A stretch of 64,000 bases of DNA from Isoetes taiwanensis (GCA_021234155.1 JAJEKV010000005.1:23325584-23389583); one strand, 5' to 3'; counted from the first letter of the stretch, positions 44,950 to 55,631 are shown. Translations and numbers: made by a program. Notes: generated by a model not told the origin, from the letters alone.

Positions 44950-46011
44950 CGATGAATATGAAGGAGGACCAGGTTTCTAAGTATGGAAAGATAAAATGCA
45001 GAGGGTGTTGGAAGCAGAAGATCTTTGGTCCATTATAGTGGTCAGTAGCACAATTGCAAAAAGCATAGTAAATTCTCCAAAAGGGATTACAAGTTCTAAT
45101 GCAGTTGCAGGAGTTATACCAGTTGTAATTGCAAGTATAGACAGAACTGGAGCTAAGTCTGAGAGTACAAAGATCAATGAAGCCTAAGAATAATTTGCAG
45201 TAAGGTAGAGTCTTATATTTTACTCAAGCTCAAGAACAAAACACCCAAACAAATGGGGGAATATTTGCTCAAGGAGTTGCAAGGCAAATCATCTTCTCAG
45301 ATTGATGTACTAGAATAGGAGCTCAGAAGGTTGAGGCATGACAAAAAGGATGATTTAAATAAATACTTTACCAACTTTGATTCTATAATCTCAGACTTAG
45401 AAAGCGCTGAAGTACCATACTCAGAATATAATCAGGTAGTTGCTATAGCTAGGAATTTTAACAAATCTAAAGAGCTTTCGGTTTTCAATAGAAAGGTTGC
45501 AAAGAATAGGGATGAAGCTGGGGAGATGATAAGGGCAGAATTTGCGGAGAAAACCTCGATCAGTTATGAAGAGGAAGAAAAATCAGAAATATTCTATACA
45601 TCCAAGCATCAAAAGTCTCGATGAGGCAATACCAAAGGAAGGAGAGAAAGTAGCAGTAGCTGGAAAGTGGGGCCCTATTTCTTGGATGGTCATCTAAAAT
45701 TGAACTATCCTAAGCTGAAAGATAGTGAATGTTTTAATTGTGGAGGCAAAGGCCATTTTGCAATAAACTGTTCCACACTAAAAGAGTTTGATAGGGGTAG
45801 AAATAAGGGTGCAGGGGACAATAAAGGCAGTTTTGTTGCAAAAAGTGGAAGATGTGACAATAAAAATCTAAGTCCTAACCTTGCAAAGGAATCGAAAGAA
45901 GATTCAAAAGAGGATGAAGAAGTAAATGAGAATGACGAGGTCAATACATTTCACACCTTCTCAGTTAATGAGCAAAGGAAAGACATTGACAAGAAGATCT
46001 TACAAGAGTAG
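44950..46011 (+). pseudogene. Copia C2 gag
   Basis: An early stop interrupts NYEGGPGF, then VWKDKMQRVLEAEDLWSII matches the start of Copia gag. The 45331 frame continues DDLNKYFTNFDSIISDLESA and VAKNRDEAGEMIRAEFAEK. The 45667 frame carries CFNCGGKGHFAINC, a good zinc knuckle. A first knuckle has decayed (its cysteines are lost near 45680). It is related to the minus-strand gag at 18949-19377. It ends just before the R1 repeat; protease and later domains are absent. Confidence 0.82.
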
Positions 46012-46125
46012 AAGATTCTAGAATTGTGGAGTTAAACGAACAATTGCTCTGTGGCAAGTATTAATGTTTTGCATATTCCTTCTTTAGAATTATGACACGA
46101 AAGACTGAAACATGCGCATTTTCAA

Positions 46126-46976
46126 TATGTAGCATAATAACAGGGGGTTACTTTTTGTTTTTTATACGCTTTTTCACATGGTTTTTCTATGATTTCGTTG
46201 TTGTATTCATTGAGGTGTACTAAATAGTATTTCTAGAGTGCACCCTTTATGGGCCGTTAATTTTCGTTGGCTGAAACAATCCGAGGGTTGTTGTCTTTCT
46301 CTGCATGTTTGTGCATGAACACTGCGCATGTGTATGCAGGTGCATGTGCACGTGCATGTGCACGTGTGTCCATGTGCATGTGCATGTGTACTGTGCATGT
46401 GCATGTGCATGTGCATGTGTACTTGCCCTCTTGGATTCTTGTTGCCGGAGTGGATGTTTGCTGATGGAAGGTTATCACGAGATGGATTTTTTGCTCACAT
46501 TTATAAAGGTGTTTGTTTTTTTAATGTTTCTTCAGTTAATATAATGGTATTTTTTACAAGATATTGGTTTTCTGGTTCTACAATGCAATGCTGCAAAACC
46601 CTCCTTTGTTTCCTTCACTTTGTCTGTTCTAAGATTTGTTGCAGATTCTAAAAGAGTTTAGAGTTTTAGGCCCTATGTTTGCTTCCAACTTCTTGGATAT
46701 TCCTGGCCTGCTGGATTATTCATAGCAACCAGCCTTTAGCTTCAATCAACAAATGGATCCTTGTGCACACAACAGGCGGATTATTCCATGCCGCTTTCTG
46801 AGTCGTGCAGATCAGTCAAACAGTGGCCATATGGAGCATCCAAAATCATATGGATCGATAAACAATGGTTTCATTGTGAAAGAGAAATAGCTGTAGCTGA
46901 AGTAACAACACGTGGAATGCTAACACAGCAAGCTTGCTTCAAAACCTCTATTCTTGATCTCGCTTCACTGACTGTT
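46126..46976 (+). repeat. Dispersed repeat R1, plus-strand copy
   Basis: It starts with TATGTAGCATAATAACAGGG and runs through a GTGCATG hexamer satellite (46306-46425), CAGTCAAACAGTGGCC and GGAGCATCCAAAATC, matching the minus strand of 2712-3475 and the palindrome arms. The frame at 46761-47156 runs across the junction with the CACTA end and is not credible as a gene. The CACTA terminus starts at 46977. Confidence 0.65.
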
Positions 46977-47156
46977 CACTACAAGAGGATGGGGGGTATA
47001 GTGTCAACCCTTGTGACAAGCCATAGGTCCAGTGACATCTTTGTGTCAAGTGCTACTATCTTGACACAAAGTGCTTATGTTGTGTCAAAATTGTGCCTAA
47101 TGCACAGCGTCAAATATTTCGTCAAAAAAATGATATATTTTTTGTCAACTTTTTAG

Positions 47157-47607
47157 CGCAACTTAAGTAGATTATTGCAACAACTTCTGAACAATATTAT
47201 ACCAAAGTTGTGGCAACATTTTCTTAAGGCTTATGACAAAATGTAATCCAAAATTTCATCTAATATTTCGATGGAATTTCGAGGAGCATTTGTCAACTTT
47301 ATATTGCAATTTGAGGGGGTTGTTGCAACAAAATTTAAACAATGTTATAGCTAAGTCACTAAAACATTTGCCTAATACTTTTATACATCATTAGAGATAT
47401 AGTATTGCACCAAGGATATCCCTTCGAAGAATCCAAGAATGATGTGGATATGCAAACACTAGTCCGTTGAAGGGGAAGATAACGGTGAAGGGTACTTAGC
47501 AATATGAAGAAGAAAAGTGATCAGGAAGACAAAATAATGCTCAATATGAAATGATCTATACCATAGTAGTTATATAGTAATAAGATTAAAAATATTGGTT
47601 AATCATA
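47157..47607. other. CACTA subterminal non-coding region
   Basis: No gene. It contains further GTCAAC/TTGCAAC-like short repeats (TTGTCAACTTTATATTGCAA near 47290 and GTCAACTTTTTAGCGCAACT near 47145), probably transposase-binding subterminal repeats. Confidence 0.45.
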
Positions 47608-48528
47608 TCAGACATCAATTTGTTCACTTAGATCATGCTCAATGTCCTCCACCTCATCATCATCTAAATATAGACGAAGAGCCAAACCTCTAATTGCTTC
47701 AAAATGATCATGTACATGTCCGGTAATATCTTCGTCTTCAATATAATCCTCATCATGACTAAGAATGTGGATTGACGAATTTAATGGAGATCGAAGCACA
47801 TAAGTTGCTTCTTTGTCAACTTCCTCTCTTTGAGAAAGTGCCAATGATGACTCTAAAGGAACATGCTCATTAATACCATCCTCAAGCAAATCTTCTTCCA
47901 AATAAGCACCCTCCTCTTCAATGTTGATGCCAATATATGCCAGTTCTTCATCTTTTGCATCATGCAACTTTGGGTCATTATCAACATCATTAACGACACC
48001 CAGAACACCCTCACGACTACCACCACCACCATAATCATCAAAATCATCATCAACAAGGGCACCAACATGAACACCACCACCATCACCACCCCCATCATCA
48101 AAATCATCATCAACATCAGTATGAATATCTTCAGAGAGCTCTTCCATGTTATTTTTAGCTACAGATAAAGCAATTACGCGTCGGGCCCGCGATTGACAAT
48201 GTATGACAATCCACCAGTTTCTGTCATTAGGATTCTCATGGATAAATATCTGCGCAACCTGACTTGGAAAGACGAAAGGTTCTTTCATCTCAGGCAATAT
48301 CTTTGAAGAATCCACTTCCGGAAATCCTGATGGATGAGTCCTAACTGTCTTGCCACGACCCCTGTATACAACTTTGAACCATCGTGCATAGTCTTTGCGA
48401 AATAACACGCAATCATTAATGCATGCATGCACGATGTTATACTCCAGTCCAAAAGAACGTAATAACTCTCTAGCTTCCCGCCTAGATTTTGGAAGACAAT
48501 GCCCATCTGGTAATATCTTATCAAGCAA
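47608..48528 (-). pseudogene. CACTA transposase, internally deleted C-terminal exon
   Basis: The 306-residue frame starts LDKILPDGHCLPKSRREARE and NIVHACINDCVLFRKDYA, typical of the early TNP2 region (LPEGHTLPKS, HACPNDC). It then jumps straight to WFKVVYRGRGKTVRTHPSGF, EPFVFPSQVAQIFIHENP and WWIVIHC, which resemble the far C-terminal region. The whole catalytic middle is missing. The tail is Asp/Gly-rich (DDDFDDGGGDGGG) and acidic. Such a protein could still bind DNA but not cut it; this is an inference. Confidence 0.78.
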
Positions 48529-48548
48529 GCTATAAAAATATCAAATAG

Positions 48549-48848
48549 TCATACTTCTGTAATTTCCACATCCACACGAAACAAAAGAATAACTTGCCTA
48601 TACATACCTGAAAAGTTGTTGTTGCTCCAACCAACTTTGTGTTGGAGATTTAGAATCAACATGCATGTTGCAAGGCGAGAAACACGGGCATTAGGGAACA
48701 ATGGTTTGCTTGCTTCATCATGAAGATATGTGGTCTTTTCCTTATATGCCTCGCCATCCACATTACCCGTATGCTCACAATTGTTATTTTTGTCACCACT
48801 AGTTTGTTCATTTGTTGGAAAAAAATCCATAATGGCTTTATGTATCAC
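48549..48848 (-). pseudogene. CACTA transposase, upstream exon
   Basis: This 99-residue frame contains YLHDEASKPLFPNARVSRLA and NLQHKVGWSNNNFSGM, matching the TNP2 block LLxEAxKPLFxG...K..GWSNKSF that precedes the LPDG block of the next exon. An intron of about 50 bp or an indel may separate it from 48528. Confidence 0.75.
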
Positions 48849-48960
48849 ATCCTCACCAACAAATGCACTATGTGAGCCAGACGCTTCATCGGAGGACTAC
48901 ATGAACACAATGACTAGAATCAAAAGTAACTATAGAAAATAACGAAGATAAAATTGCAAT

Positions 48961-49383
48961 CTATAAAATTAATGGGAAGACCACAAACTTATGTCTAAAT
49001 AAAATAAATAATAAAATGAATATTGGGAGACAACTTACACTATTTTCCCCTTGATCGAGATCATGTCCTTTATCAGATTGGGTTGGTCGGCTCTGACAAA
49101 GAGCAAATCTTGCTTCATGTTCTTGTCGGATACGATAGGAACGATTAGACTTGCCTTTACATTTGTTGCACCAACAACTGCGCCGATGGAGATAGAAAGC
49201 TCTGCTTGGGTCTCGCCTAGCTCGTTTCCTACTTGGTTGATGAGATGATAAAGATAACGAGGATGATGACGTTGATAATACCACATCCGACGATGAGGAT
49301 GATGGCTTTGTGAAGACACGACGTGGCAAGCAATTATCCCTCACATTGCCACTACTTCTAGAGTCCGACATTGTTACGTCCAA
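48961..49383 (-). CDS. Probable CACTA N-terminal exon, Ser-rich and Cys-finger
   Basis: This 140-residue frame starts MDVTMSDSRSSGNVRDN, has two serine tracts (SSSSSDVVLSTSSSSLSLSS), a basic run (RKRARRD) and CWCNKCKGKSNRSYRIRQEH. The last resembles the C-x-C-x2-C finger near the N-terminus of CACTA transposases. The C-terminal hydrophobic residues are probably intron or UTR read-through. Position and strand fit the exons at 47608-48848. Confidence 0.5.
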   Translation of the reverse strand: MDVTMSDSRSSGNVRDNCLPRRVFTKPSSSSSDVVLSTSSSSLSLSSHQPSRKRARRDPSRAFYLHRRSCWCNKCKGKSNRSYRIRQEHEARFALCQSRPTQSDKGHDLDQGENSVSCLPIFILLFILFRHKFVVFPLIL

Positions 49384-49430
49384 ATTACTCTTGGCCCAAA
49401 CCTCATAATTCCTATCTCATAATGAACAAT

Positions 49431-49677
49431 CAGTTCCAAGGCCTTTGTTTAGATGAGACTAATGAAATTTGATGACCAAAATTCCTTTCCAGGCATGCCA
49501 AATGATGCATCTGATTATGCTGGTAGCAACAATGGATTCGAACCTATTAGAGAATTGCTCATATCAGGATTTAGAACCTTTCTAGAGCCCAGTTGCATGT
49601 CCATTACAAAATGATTTTTTGCTGTCATACATTGCTCTTGTTTGGGGTCTGGGTTCGGGAACTCCTGGAAGACAGCC
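49431..49677. other. Short unassigned segment
   Basis: No gene. GGTTCGAATCC on the minus strand near 49535 is a perfect tRNA B box, but I find no convincing A box or tRNA fold. The segment joins the CACTA relic to an LTR fragment. Confidence 0.35.
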
Positions 49678-50219
49678 CTCTGTGAGGACCCGTGGATCTA
49701 ACAGGAGAGTCCGGGGGACTATGTCACGCGGGATTTGCAAGAAGAGAAGAAGAAGAAGAAAACAGAACAAATGAGAGAAAGATGATAAGCTTCCTTGATA
49801 TCAATGATGAACATACATGAGCTCTCGCAATAGAGAGAAAACTGAAAGGAGACAAGACTCAAAACTCCTCTAAAAACTCATGTGCTAGCTCTACTCATAT
49901 ATATAGTACAATGGCCTTGGGCCCAATATAGACACTCTGACTGATCTCGGTGCCGACTCCTGGAAGGAGGCCTGATTTGCAGGAATGTTGGCGGTGCCTC
50001 TTGAAGTGCCTAGAATCACGCCGACGCCGACGCTGGGCAAGGACGGGTCACACTTGTCCGAGCGGCGCCTTTGTTGACGGCCAAAGGCTTTGATCACGTG
50101 GTTCCTGCTTGGGCTTCTGGCGAGCCTTTGATGGCTGACCCGATCGACCGAGGATCCTTGAGCTTGACCTGGTCTGTCGTATGCATGAATAGTCCTGTAC
50201 CAGGAGGCACAGGACTAAC
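49678..50219 (-). repeat. LTR of a minus-strand element (3' LTR)
   Basis: On the minus strand it starts TGTTAGTCCTGTGCCTCC directly after a polypurine tract (GGTGGGGGGGAG, 50221-50233). It has a TATATATATGAG TATA box near 49900 and ends GGGTCCTCACA at about 49678. The minus strand also carries a CTTCTTCTTC run near 49750. No partner LTR is in the window; the upstream side was cut by the G3 insertion at 51807. Confidence 0.6.
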
Positions 50220-50432
50220 ACTCCCCCCCACCAAACGACACTCAGAGTGAAGAAAAGGAGGAAGTGTTTCTGAGGGCGGGAAGCCATCGGTCTGAAAGTG
50301 ATCCTCACGGGAGTGAGGACGGGCACCATTATGGTACTGGCTAATGAGATCCTGGCGTGTTTGAAGAGCAGGAGGAGTGTTTTGGCCAAGGGCAGGATCT
50401 GCTTCAATAAGAAAGCGAGCCGCACCATGTCT

Positions 50433-51806
50433 TCAAGGGGCGGCGGCGTGGGCGTCAAGAAATGTAATTGACATTCCATGAGGAGACAGTCCGAGGCCAA
50501 AGGCACCGACAATCGCATTCGGATTGCGAAAAAAAATGGGACGCTGCCGATTTAAGGAGCTTAGCAAAATGCATTTGAGGGCAGCACAAAAACCTGCTTG
50601 AAGATGAACTGAAGGATCAGGTGAGGTGGTGGCATTCTGCAAGAAGGTGTCAAGACCATGAAGCGCATCCGCCGGCCGTTGCCAACCACGCTCATTAGCA
50701 ATGTAGATCCAATTTGTGGTGGTGTCCAGAGTGGCACCTTCTTCCCAATGTGAGCGGCGAACAAAACGTGGATCCCACCGGAGATCCGTCGAGATCTGAG
50801 GTGGTGTCCATCCTGCATGACCATCCATGACCTTGGTCCAAAAAGGAAGGCGCCAATCAGAAGTCAGGAACCTGGGGCGTGGAGGTACGCCCCCGAAAAC
50901 ATAGGGAGAAGGAACCATGCCCGCGTGGGCGGTTCTTGCGGTCTCCCTGAATTGACTGACAAGATCCGGATCAAGAGCCTGACACCAACGATCCCAAAGA
51001 GAAGCAGAGAGCTGAGAGTTGACAGGAGGGCTATCCCATCCCGTGGGGACCGTCTTGCTATCCAACAGAGCTTGTAACTGATTGTAACCGGCGAGGTGCT
51101 TTGATATAAATTTGTGCATAGGGAAGATTCTGATGTCCTAGATACTTCCTGATTTGTTGCAAAAACTTGCCGAGAGATAAATGATTGGCAAGCTCGCATG
51201 TACTCTGATGAAGAGTTTGGGTCCGGCGCAGGATCCGCAAGATATGGATTGTTATCCCGGCACCCATTGCACGCGTGGGGTCACCACGAAAAAGTCGGGC
51301 GTGGCCCATTTCCAAAGTGTTCCCGTGTATCACCCGGATAGAAATCATGAAATATGTAAGCCATGGGCTGAACCACTCTGGAAGGTGATAAAGTCCGGAT
51401 CGGCACGCGATTGTATGAGATCAAAGACCACAAGGGCACAAAGACAACCCTTTGTCTTCAATGGAGAGTTCTCGCCAAATCCAAAAAAAATCTGCACCGC
51501 CGGGAATATCCATTGTGTCCATTTGCCGCATGCCACTTCGAAAGGAAGAGGTGGCGGCGCAAACAACCACATAATCGTGATAGCGGGAAGGAACCGGAAG
51601 TCAACAGCATTCTGCTAAGAATGGCGGTATGGGCGCCAAGTTTTGCTTGAGCCTCATCGCCAGATCAATAGCTTGCCGCACCGTTGTTCAAGATCACGGA
51701 TCCGGTTGTCCCTTTCGAGCAGCAGGCGTGACTGGTCACGGACCCGTTTCTGAGAAGTGTTGACCTGGGAGGAGGATTTCCCCGGAGTATTGAGACGAAG
51801 CACGGC
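50433..51806 (-). pseudogene. Unidentified broken protein between PPT and G3
   Basis: The largest piece is a 228-residue frame at 50433-51119 (LWDRWCQALDPDLVSQFRET, PSPYVFGGVPPRPRFLTSDW, GATLDTTTNWIYIANERGWQ, FCAALKCILLSSLNRQRPIF). Upstream, in other frames, are WATPDFFVVTPRVQWVPG, PLPFEVACGKWTQWIFPAVQ and a coiled-coil-like SQKRVRDQSRLLLERDNRIR near 51740. All read the same way, so this was one protein of roughly 400 or more residues, now frameshifted. I do not recognise the family. It could be a diverged gag, a captured host gene or an endogenised viral coat protein; nothing seen here decides. Confidence 0.4.
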
Positions 51807-53589
51807 TGTGACGTTCCACAAAGATACGCCCCCGGGCGTATATTGTAATTTGCCGCCACGCTGCGTACCGCCACCCCCTCGATTGGCGTGTGCGCCAACG
51901 TATAGCCAAGTGGGTAGCCCTAGGGGGCAACTTGCTAAGAATGTGCATTAGTATTAATGTGCACATTTTCCAATGTACACATTAATGTGGGCACACATTT
52001 CCATGTGGCCACTTGATGCCAAGTGGGCCATACCCATAGGTGCAAGCAATGTGCACATTTTCCAATGTACACATTCATTAATGTGCACACACTTCCATGT
52101 GGGCACATTTGGCCACCTAGCCCTTAAAGGCAAGTGGGCCCATTACCAATTATCCCACATGCCAAAAGGGGATAATTGGAAACCCTAGCCACCCCCCTTG
52201 TCTATATAGGGTTGGAAACCCTAACTAACCTAATTTTCGATTTTAGGGTTTCAGAACTCTGTTTTGGCTGCCTCAACAGCCAAAACCGCATCCCAGACTC
52301 TGACTGGGAGAATTGCAACCTTAGTTTCTCTAGATTCGAAAGCGTTTCAAATAGGATGGTCGAGCTTTCAGTCGGGGAGTCTCTCAAGGATCGTATTTGG
52401 CCAATTAGATAGTCTAAACCCCTGTTTTAGTCATTGAATCGATGGGTTTAGCCTATTAAGTTGCCCATAGCAGCCCTCTAGAACTCTAGATAGCATTCTA
52501 ACTAAAGAACCTAACTCTATGATATAGATTAGATCTTGTTCTTTAGTTCTTACGCGATATACATGGATGATGTATCTCTGTGAACTCCTTGTATTGGGAA
52601 GGGGGTAGAGACCTAAAGCTTTGTAGTTGATGCTCCTAGAGTAGCCTCTCTAGCACACTTCGTAGTTCGCGCCCTGCATGCAATAGCCCCGCCTTGTGTT
52701 GTGTTCTTAGGGGTCGAACCGGTTGATAAGGGTGGTCGTGGTCCATAGCGGTTGCTCTCTGGATGTAAAGTCTACCCCGAGAGCACCTGCAGACTAGCGC
52801 TTAATACTCGGGGACTGCGTGCACCCCGGGTATGAGTTCGACACCCGCTGGGGATAAGAGGCGTGCTGGCGGTGGTGCCACCGGGGGTTTCAAAAGAGGT
52901 CCCGTGGTGCGCGGGTTGTGTCGGTACGTGGCCTGGACCCGGTCGGTGGTGGTAGTTCCCTTCAAGTGGGTTAAAAAGTCGAAAGTACCTGACAGTTGGG
53001 TGTCCTCTAGTCTGCCTGCTATGGCATTGATCATCCGGTGGGAGAGAAACCTCCCTACCGCCTCATCGGTGCAGGGAGATGTAACCCGGCTATAGCCCCT
53101 TTGGCTATGATCCCGTGCTACTGGTCCAACCCCTCGTTCTTCAACCTATCCGCAAAGTGTAATGCCAGGAGGGGCGGATGGAGTGGACAACCCTAAGCCA
53201 TGTTCATGTGCCAGCCAAATCCATTGCCATGAATTATGTCAGCCATGAACTCTGGAGACCCAAGCCGTCAGTCATCCCATTGAGTCTGAGCCTTGGGTAG
53301 GATTCCATATGTGATGTGCTGATCTTTGTCTATGCAGATATGTGGAGGGCCATCCTTCGTGATGGTCATATGATATTGATGTATGTGCTACTGACATGTA
53401 TGTTTACGCTTCCGCAGCTAGGTAGGCCCTGAGGGAGACGGTGTGCAATGACCCTTCCACTCTTCCCACTTTGAACCCGGTCACGGTTGCGGTGTCATGT
53501 GGAGGGCCCCCATTAGCATGGAGCTGGTATGGGGATGAACTCCTGTTTGTATACGGTGAGGGCACCGTGATCTGAGTAGGGGACGTCCA
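51807..53589 (+). repeat. G3 chromovirus 5' LTR
   Basis: It starts TGTGACGTTCC and ends GACGTCCA just before a primer site. It repeats in 63569-64000. TGTCTATATAGGG near 52198 is a TATA box. A tandem subrepeat of about 100 bp (GTGCACATTTTCCAATGTAC) occurs twice, near 51958 and 52050. About 1.78 kb long. Short frames within it show no motifs. Confidence 0.82.
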
Positions 53590-53592
53590 CGG

Positions 53593-53604
53593 TGGTATCG
53601 AGCT
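53593..53604 (+). other. G3 primer binding site
   Basis: TGGTATCGAGCT lies three bases after the LTR end. It matches the Met-initiator site TGGTATCAGAGCT with one base missing. Confidence 0.7.
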
Positions 53605-53793
53605 ATGTTCTTGGAGACCAAGAGCAAAGCACCGCCATGTTCCCAAGAGCACTAACTTGATAGGATCCTCAAACCTCGAAAAATGAGGAAATTTTTTTTC
53701 ATTTTTGTAGTTTATGCTAAGCTAGTAACAGCTTAAAAGAATAGAAACGTAAAGAGACTAAAAATTGATGAGCCAACATCCAAAAGTAGGGTG

Positions 53794-53862
53794 GTCTCAC
53801 ACGTCGCGCCGGAGACGATTTCTACATTTTAGAAATCGGCCTGGGAATCGCAACGTCTTGAA
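53794..53862. promoter_or_regulatory. Long hairpin 1 upstream of the H3-like unit
   Basis: GTCTCACACGTCGCGCC pairs with GCAACGTCTTGAAC less perfectly than in the other copies. The inner stem CGATTTCTA/TAGAAATCG, loop CATTT, is perfect. The same hairpin occurs at 53984, 55632 and 55827. Confidence 0.75.
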
Positions 53863-53983
53863 CATTCGGCCTTTGACACCAAAAAGTTGTAAATTACAAA
53901 AAATATCTTGATAATTCTAAATTTAAGCTAAGAATTAGTAGATTTAGCATGTTACATGTTAATTTAATAGTGGGCCCCACCAT

Positions 53984-54049
53984 GTCTCACACGTCGCCCG
54001 GACGGGTTTCTAGATTCTAGGAATCGGGCTGGGCGCAACGCGGTGAGAC
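53984..54049. promoter_or_regulatory. Long hairpin 2 upstream of the H3-like unit
   Basis: The outer stem pairs GTCTCAC with GTGAGAC. GCCCGG-type and TTTCTAG/CTAGGAA stems follow inside. It lies 75 bp before the TATA box at 54124. It differs from the other copies at paired positions in the inner stem (CTAGATTCTAG), which suggests the stem itself is conserved. Confidence 0.75.
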
Positions 54050-54123
54050 CTTGCTTAATTAAGTGTTTTAGATGCCTTAGACAACCCAAAAAGGTAGTTT
54101 AAAAGTTGACCTAAAATTGGCCC

Positions 54124-54130
54124 TATAAAT
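54124..54130 (+). promoter_or_regulatory. TATA box of the H3-like unit
   Basis: TATAAAT lies 106 bp before the first ATG. The second unit has the same box 122 bp before its ATG, with similar surroundings. Confidence 0.65.
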
Positions 54131-54229
54131 AGGATTTGGACCCTCCCATTTTTCCCCGTTCTTCCCGAGAACTTCGCCAGATTGTCAAGGCGATCTTAAA
54201 GGCGCCGAGCTCCAATCGACGAACCAAAA

Positions 54230-55487
54230 ATGATGGCCCGCACAAAGCGCACTGCCAGAAGCCTCGTAGGGGAGCGGATCCTCCAGCCGCGCCCGCCTTG
54301 TTGTTCATAGGATTCTTCGAACGCCTTCTCCGTCGACGGATCTTCGCCGAAGCGAGGAATCGGGCCTGGACAGAGCCACCATACAGAGATCTTGGAGGAC
54401 GACGCCGACGCCATGAGCGAGATCCTCAATGAAATTGAACGGCAGAGGCGAAAAGCGAAAGCAGCCGGGGAGCAACACCGTGGGGACGCCAACCCACGTG
54501 AGGAGCAGAGGGAACAGTGAACCCACCCATAGGCCAAGAACAACCCCAGATGAGATCCACCTGCAGGAGGAGCAGGTGGGAGAGGAGCAAAGAAACACGG
54601 AACTCACCCCGAGGAAGAGGCCGACCAGCCCGCTTCGTCCCATAAGTAATGGTCAAAGAGCCACGGAGCAGAGATCAAAGGATCGTGAAGACGCCGGAGG
54701 ACCCAAGAAGAGGAGGCCAAGGCCATCAAGGCGGCAAGAGGAAGCCGGGTGAAGGTTGGGAAGAGAGCCAAGGTCCGGCCATCAACGAGCCGCCGGGAGG
54801 GGAGACCCCGCCCACTACCGACGATTCGACCAAGACTACGCGGTCGGGCGCAGACGGGCGAGCTCTTCAAAGCCCCTGTTGTAGAGGAAGAGGTGCACGA
54901 GCGGCACGCCCAAGAGCAGAGGAGGTCGGGCAGTGGCTAAGCCCCCACCATTTCGGCGTGGGGATAGGGTCAAGGCCCCACGGCCGCAGCCGAAGCCTAC
55001 GTGATAGACCCCTTAAAGGTCTATGAGAAGAGAATGAGGGAGCACAACGATATATGGTGAAGTGGGAGGCCTACAACACCTATTACCGAGAGCACCGGGT
55101 GAGAACGATCGGCGGCTGGCACCACGCGAAGAGCCGACACTAAAGCCCCTCCACCAAAACCCAAGGCCCCACGAGCACCGGGAAGAAGAGGAGCAAGAAG
55201 AAACAGAGGAAGACAGGGGCACTCAAGGAGATCCGCCACTTCCGGAAAAGTTACGGGCTCCCGATTCCCGTCGCGGCGCCGCAGTCACCGTCCGCCGGTC
55301 ATTCAAGAATACAACACCTACATGCGCCGTGATGCACGAGATGTTGCCAGTGTTTGCAAGAGGCGGCCGCCCACTTGGTGAAACATTTTGAAGATTCAAC
55401 GGCCGCACAAAGGTGCACGCCAAGAGGGTTACCCTCATGAGGCAGGATATGTATCTTGCCAGACACATCAAGGGAGAACGCCCTTGA
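54230..55487 (+). pseudogene. Histone H3/CENH3-like gene with long tail, frameshifted
   Basis: The start reads ATGATG with the protein MARTKRTAR, matching the H3 N-terminus MARTKQTAR in 8 of 9 positions. About 900 bp of charged, Lys/Arg/Glu-rich coding sequence follows in changing frames (EILNEIERQRRKAKAAG; TPRKRPTSP). The histone core begins near 55205: KKKQRKTGALKEIRHFRKSY then GLPIPVAA (the H3 alpha-N region; CENH3 of Arabidopsis has VALKEIRHFQK). After a shift comes VIQEYNTYMRRDARD; after another, LQEAAAHLVKHFEDST; and finally VHAKRVTLMRQDMYLARHIK ending GERP and TGA at 55485. The core is unmistakable, and ALKEIRHF plus RVTLM favour a CENH3-like variant. The long tail is unusual. AATAAAG follows at 55537. 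At least three frame changes break it, unless they are sequence errors. Confidence 0.78.
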
Positions 55488-55536
55488 ACCTTGTAAATGA
55501 CTGTAAAATTTTGTTAATATAAAGAAAATTTTGCGT

Positions 55537-55543
55537 AAATAAA
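55537..55543 (+). terminator. Polyadenylation-signal-like site after the H3-like gene
   Basis: AATAAAG, with TAATATAAAG 15-25 bp before it, lies about 50 bp after the stop, in an A/T-rich stretch unlike the GC-rich coding part. Confidence 0.45.
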
Positions 55544-55631
55544 GTGTCCAAACCAGTTTAGATAGGTCAAGATATCGATCCCTAGCCTTCGTTTTAATTA
55601 AATTGGAGTTTGGGAGCAAAATTGAGATGAT

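Larger units (their letters stand above)
46977..49430 (-). mobile_element. CACTA (En/Spm) element, right end not found
   Basis: CACTACAAGAGG at 46977 is the canonical CACTA terminal sequence. It is followed by subterminal repeats of the TGTGTCAA/TTGACACA type to about 47160. Minus-strand exons of a TNP2-like transposase follow at 47608-49383. No inverted TCTTGTAGTG end is visible on the right before the next element, so that end is lost or altered. The 5' end of the gene lies at high coordinates. Confidence 0.8.

Noticed and set aside
46207-46651. Several frames over the second hexamer satellite
   Set aside because: Same low-complexity artefact as at 3128-3298.
46761-47156. 131-residue plus-strand frame
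   Set aside because: It spans the junction between the R1 repeat and the CACTA terminus at 46977, so it cannot be one original gene.
49525-49550. Possible tRNA or SINE from a perfect B box GGTTCGAATCC
   Set aside because: No matching A box or cloverleaf could be found around it.
54149-55026. Histone tail frames read as separate small genes
   Set aside because: They are frame-shifted pieces of one region between the MARTK start and the H3 core, all on the plus strand.
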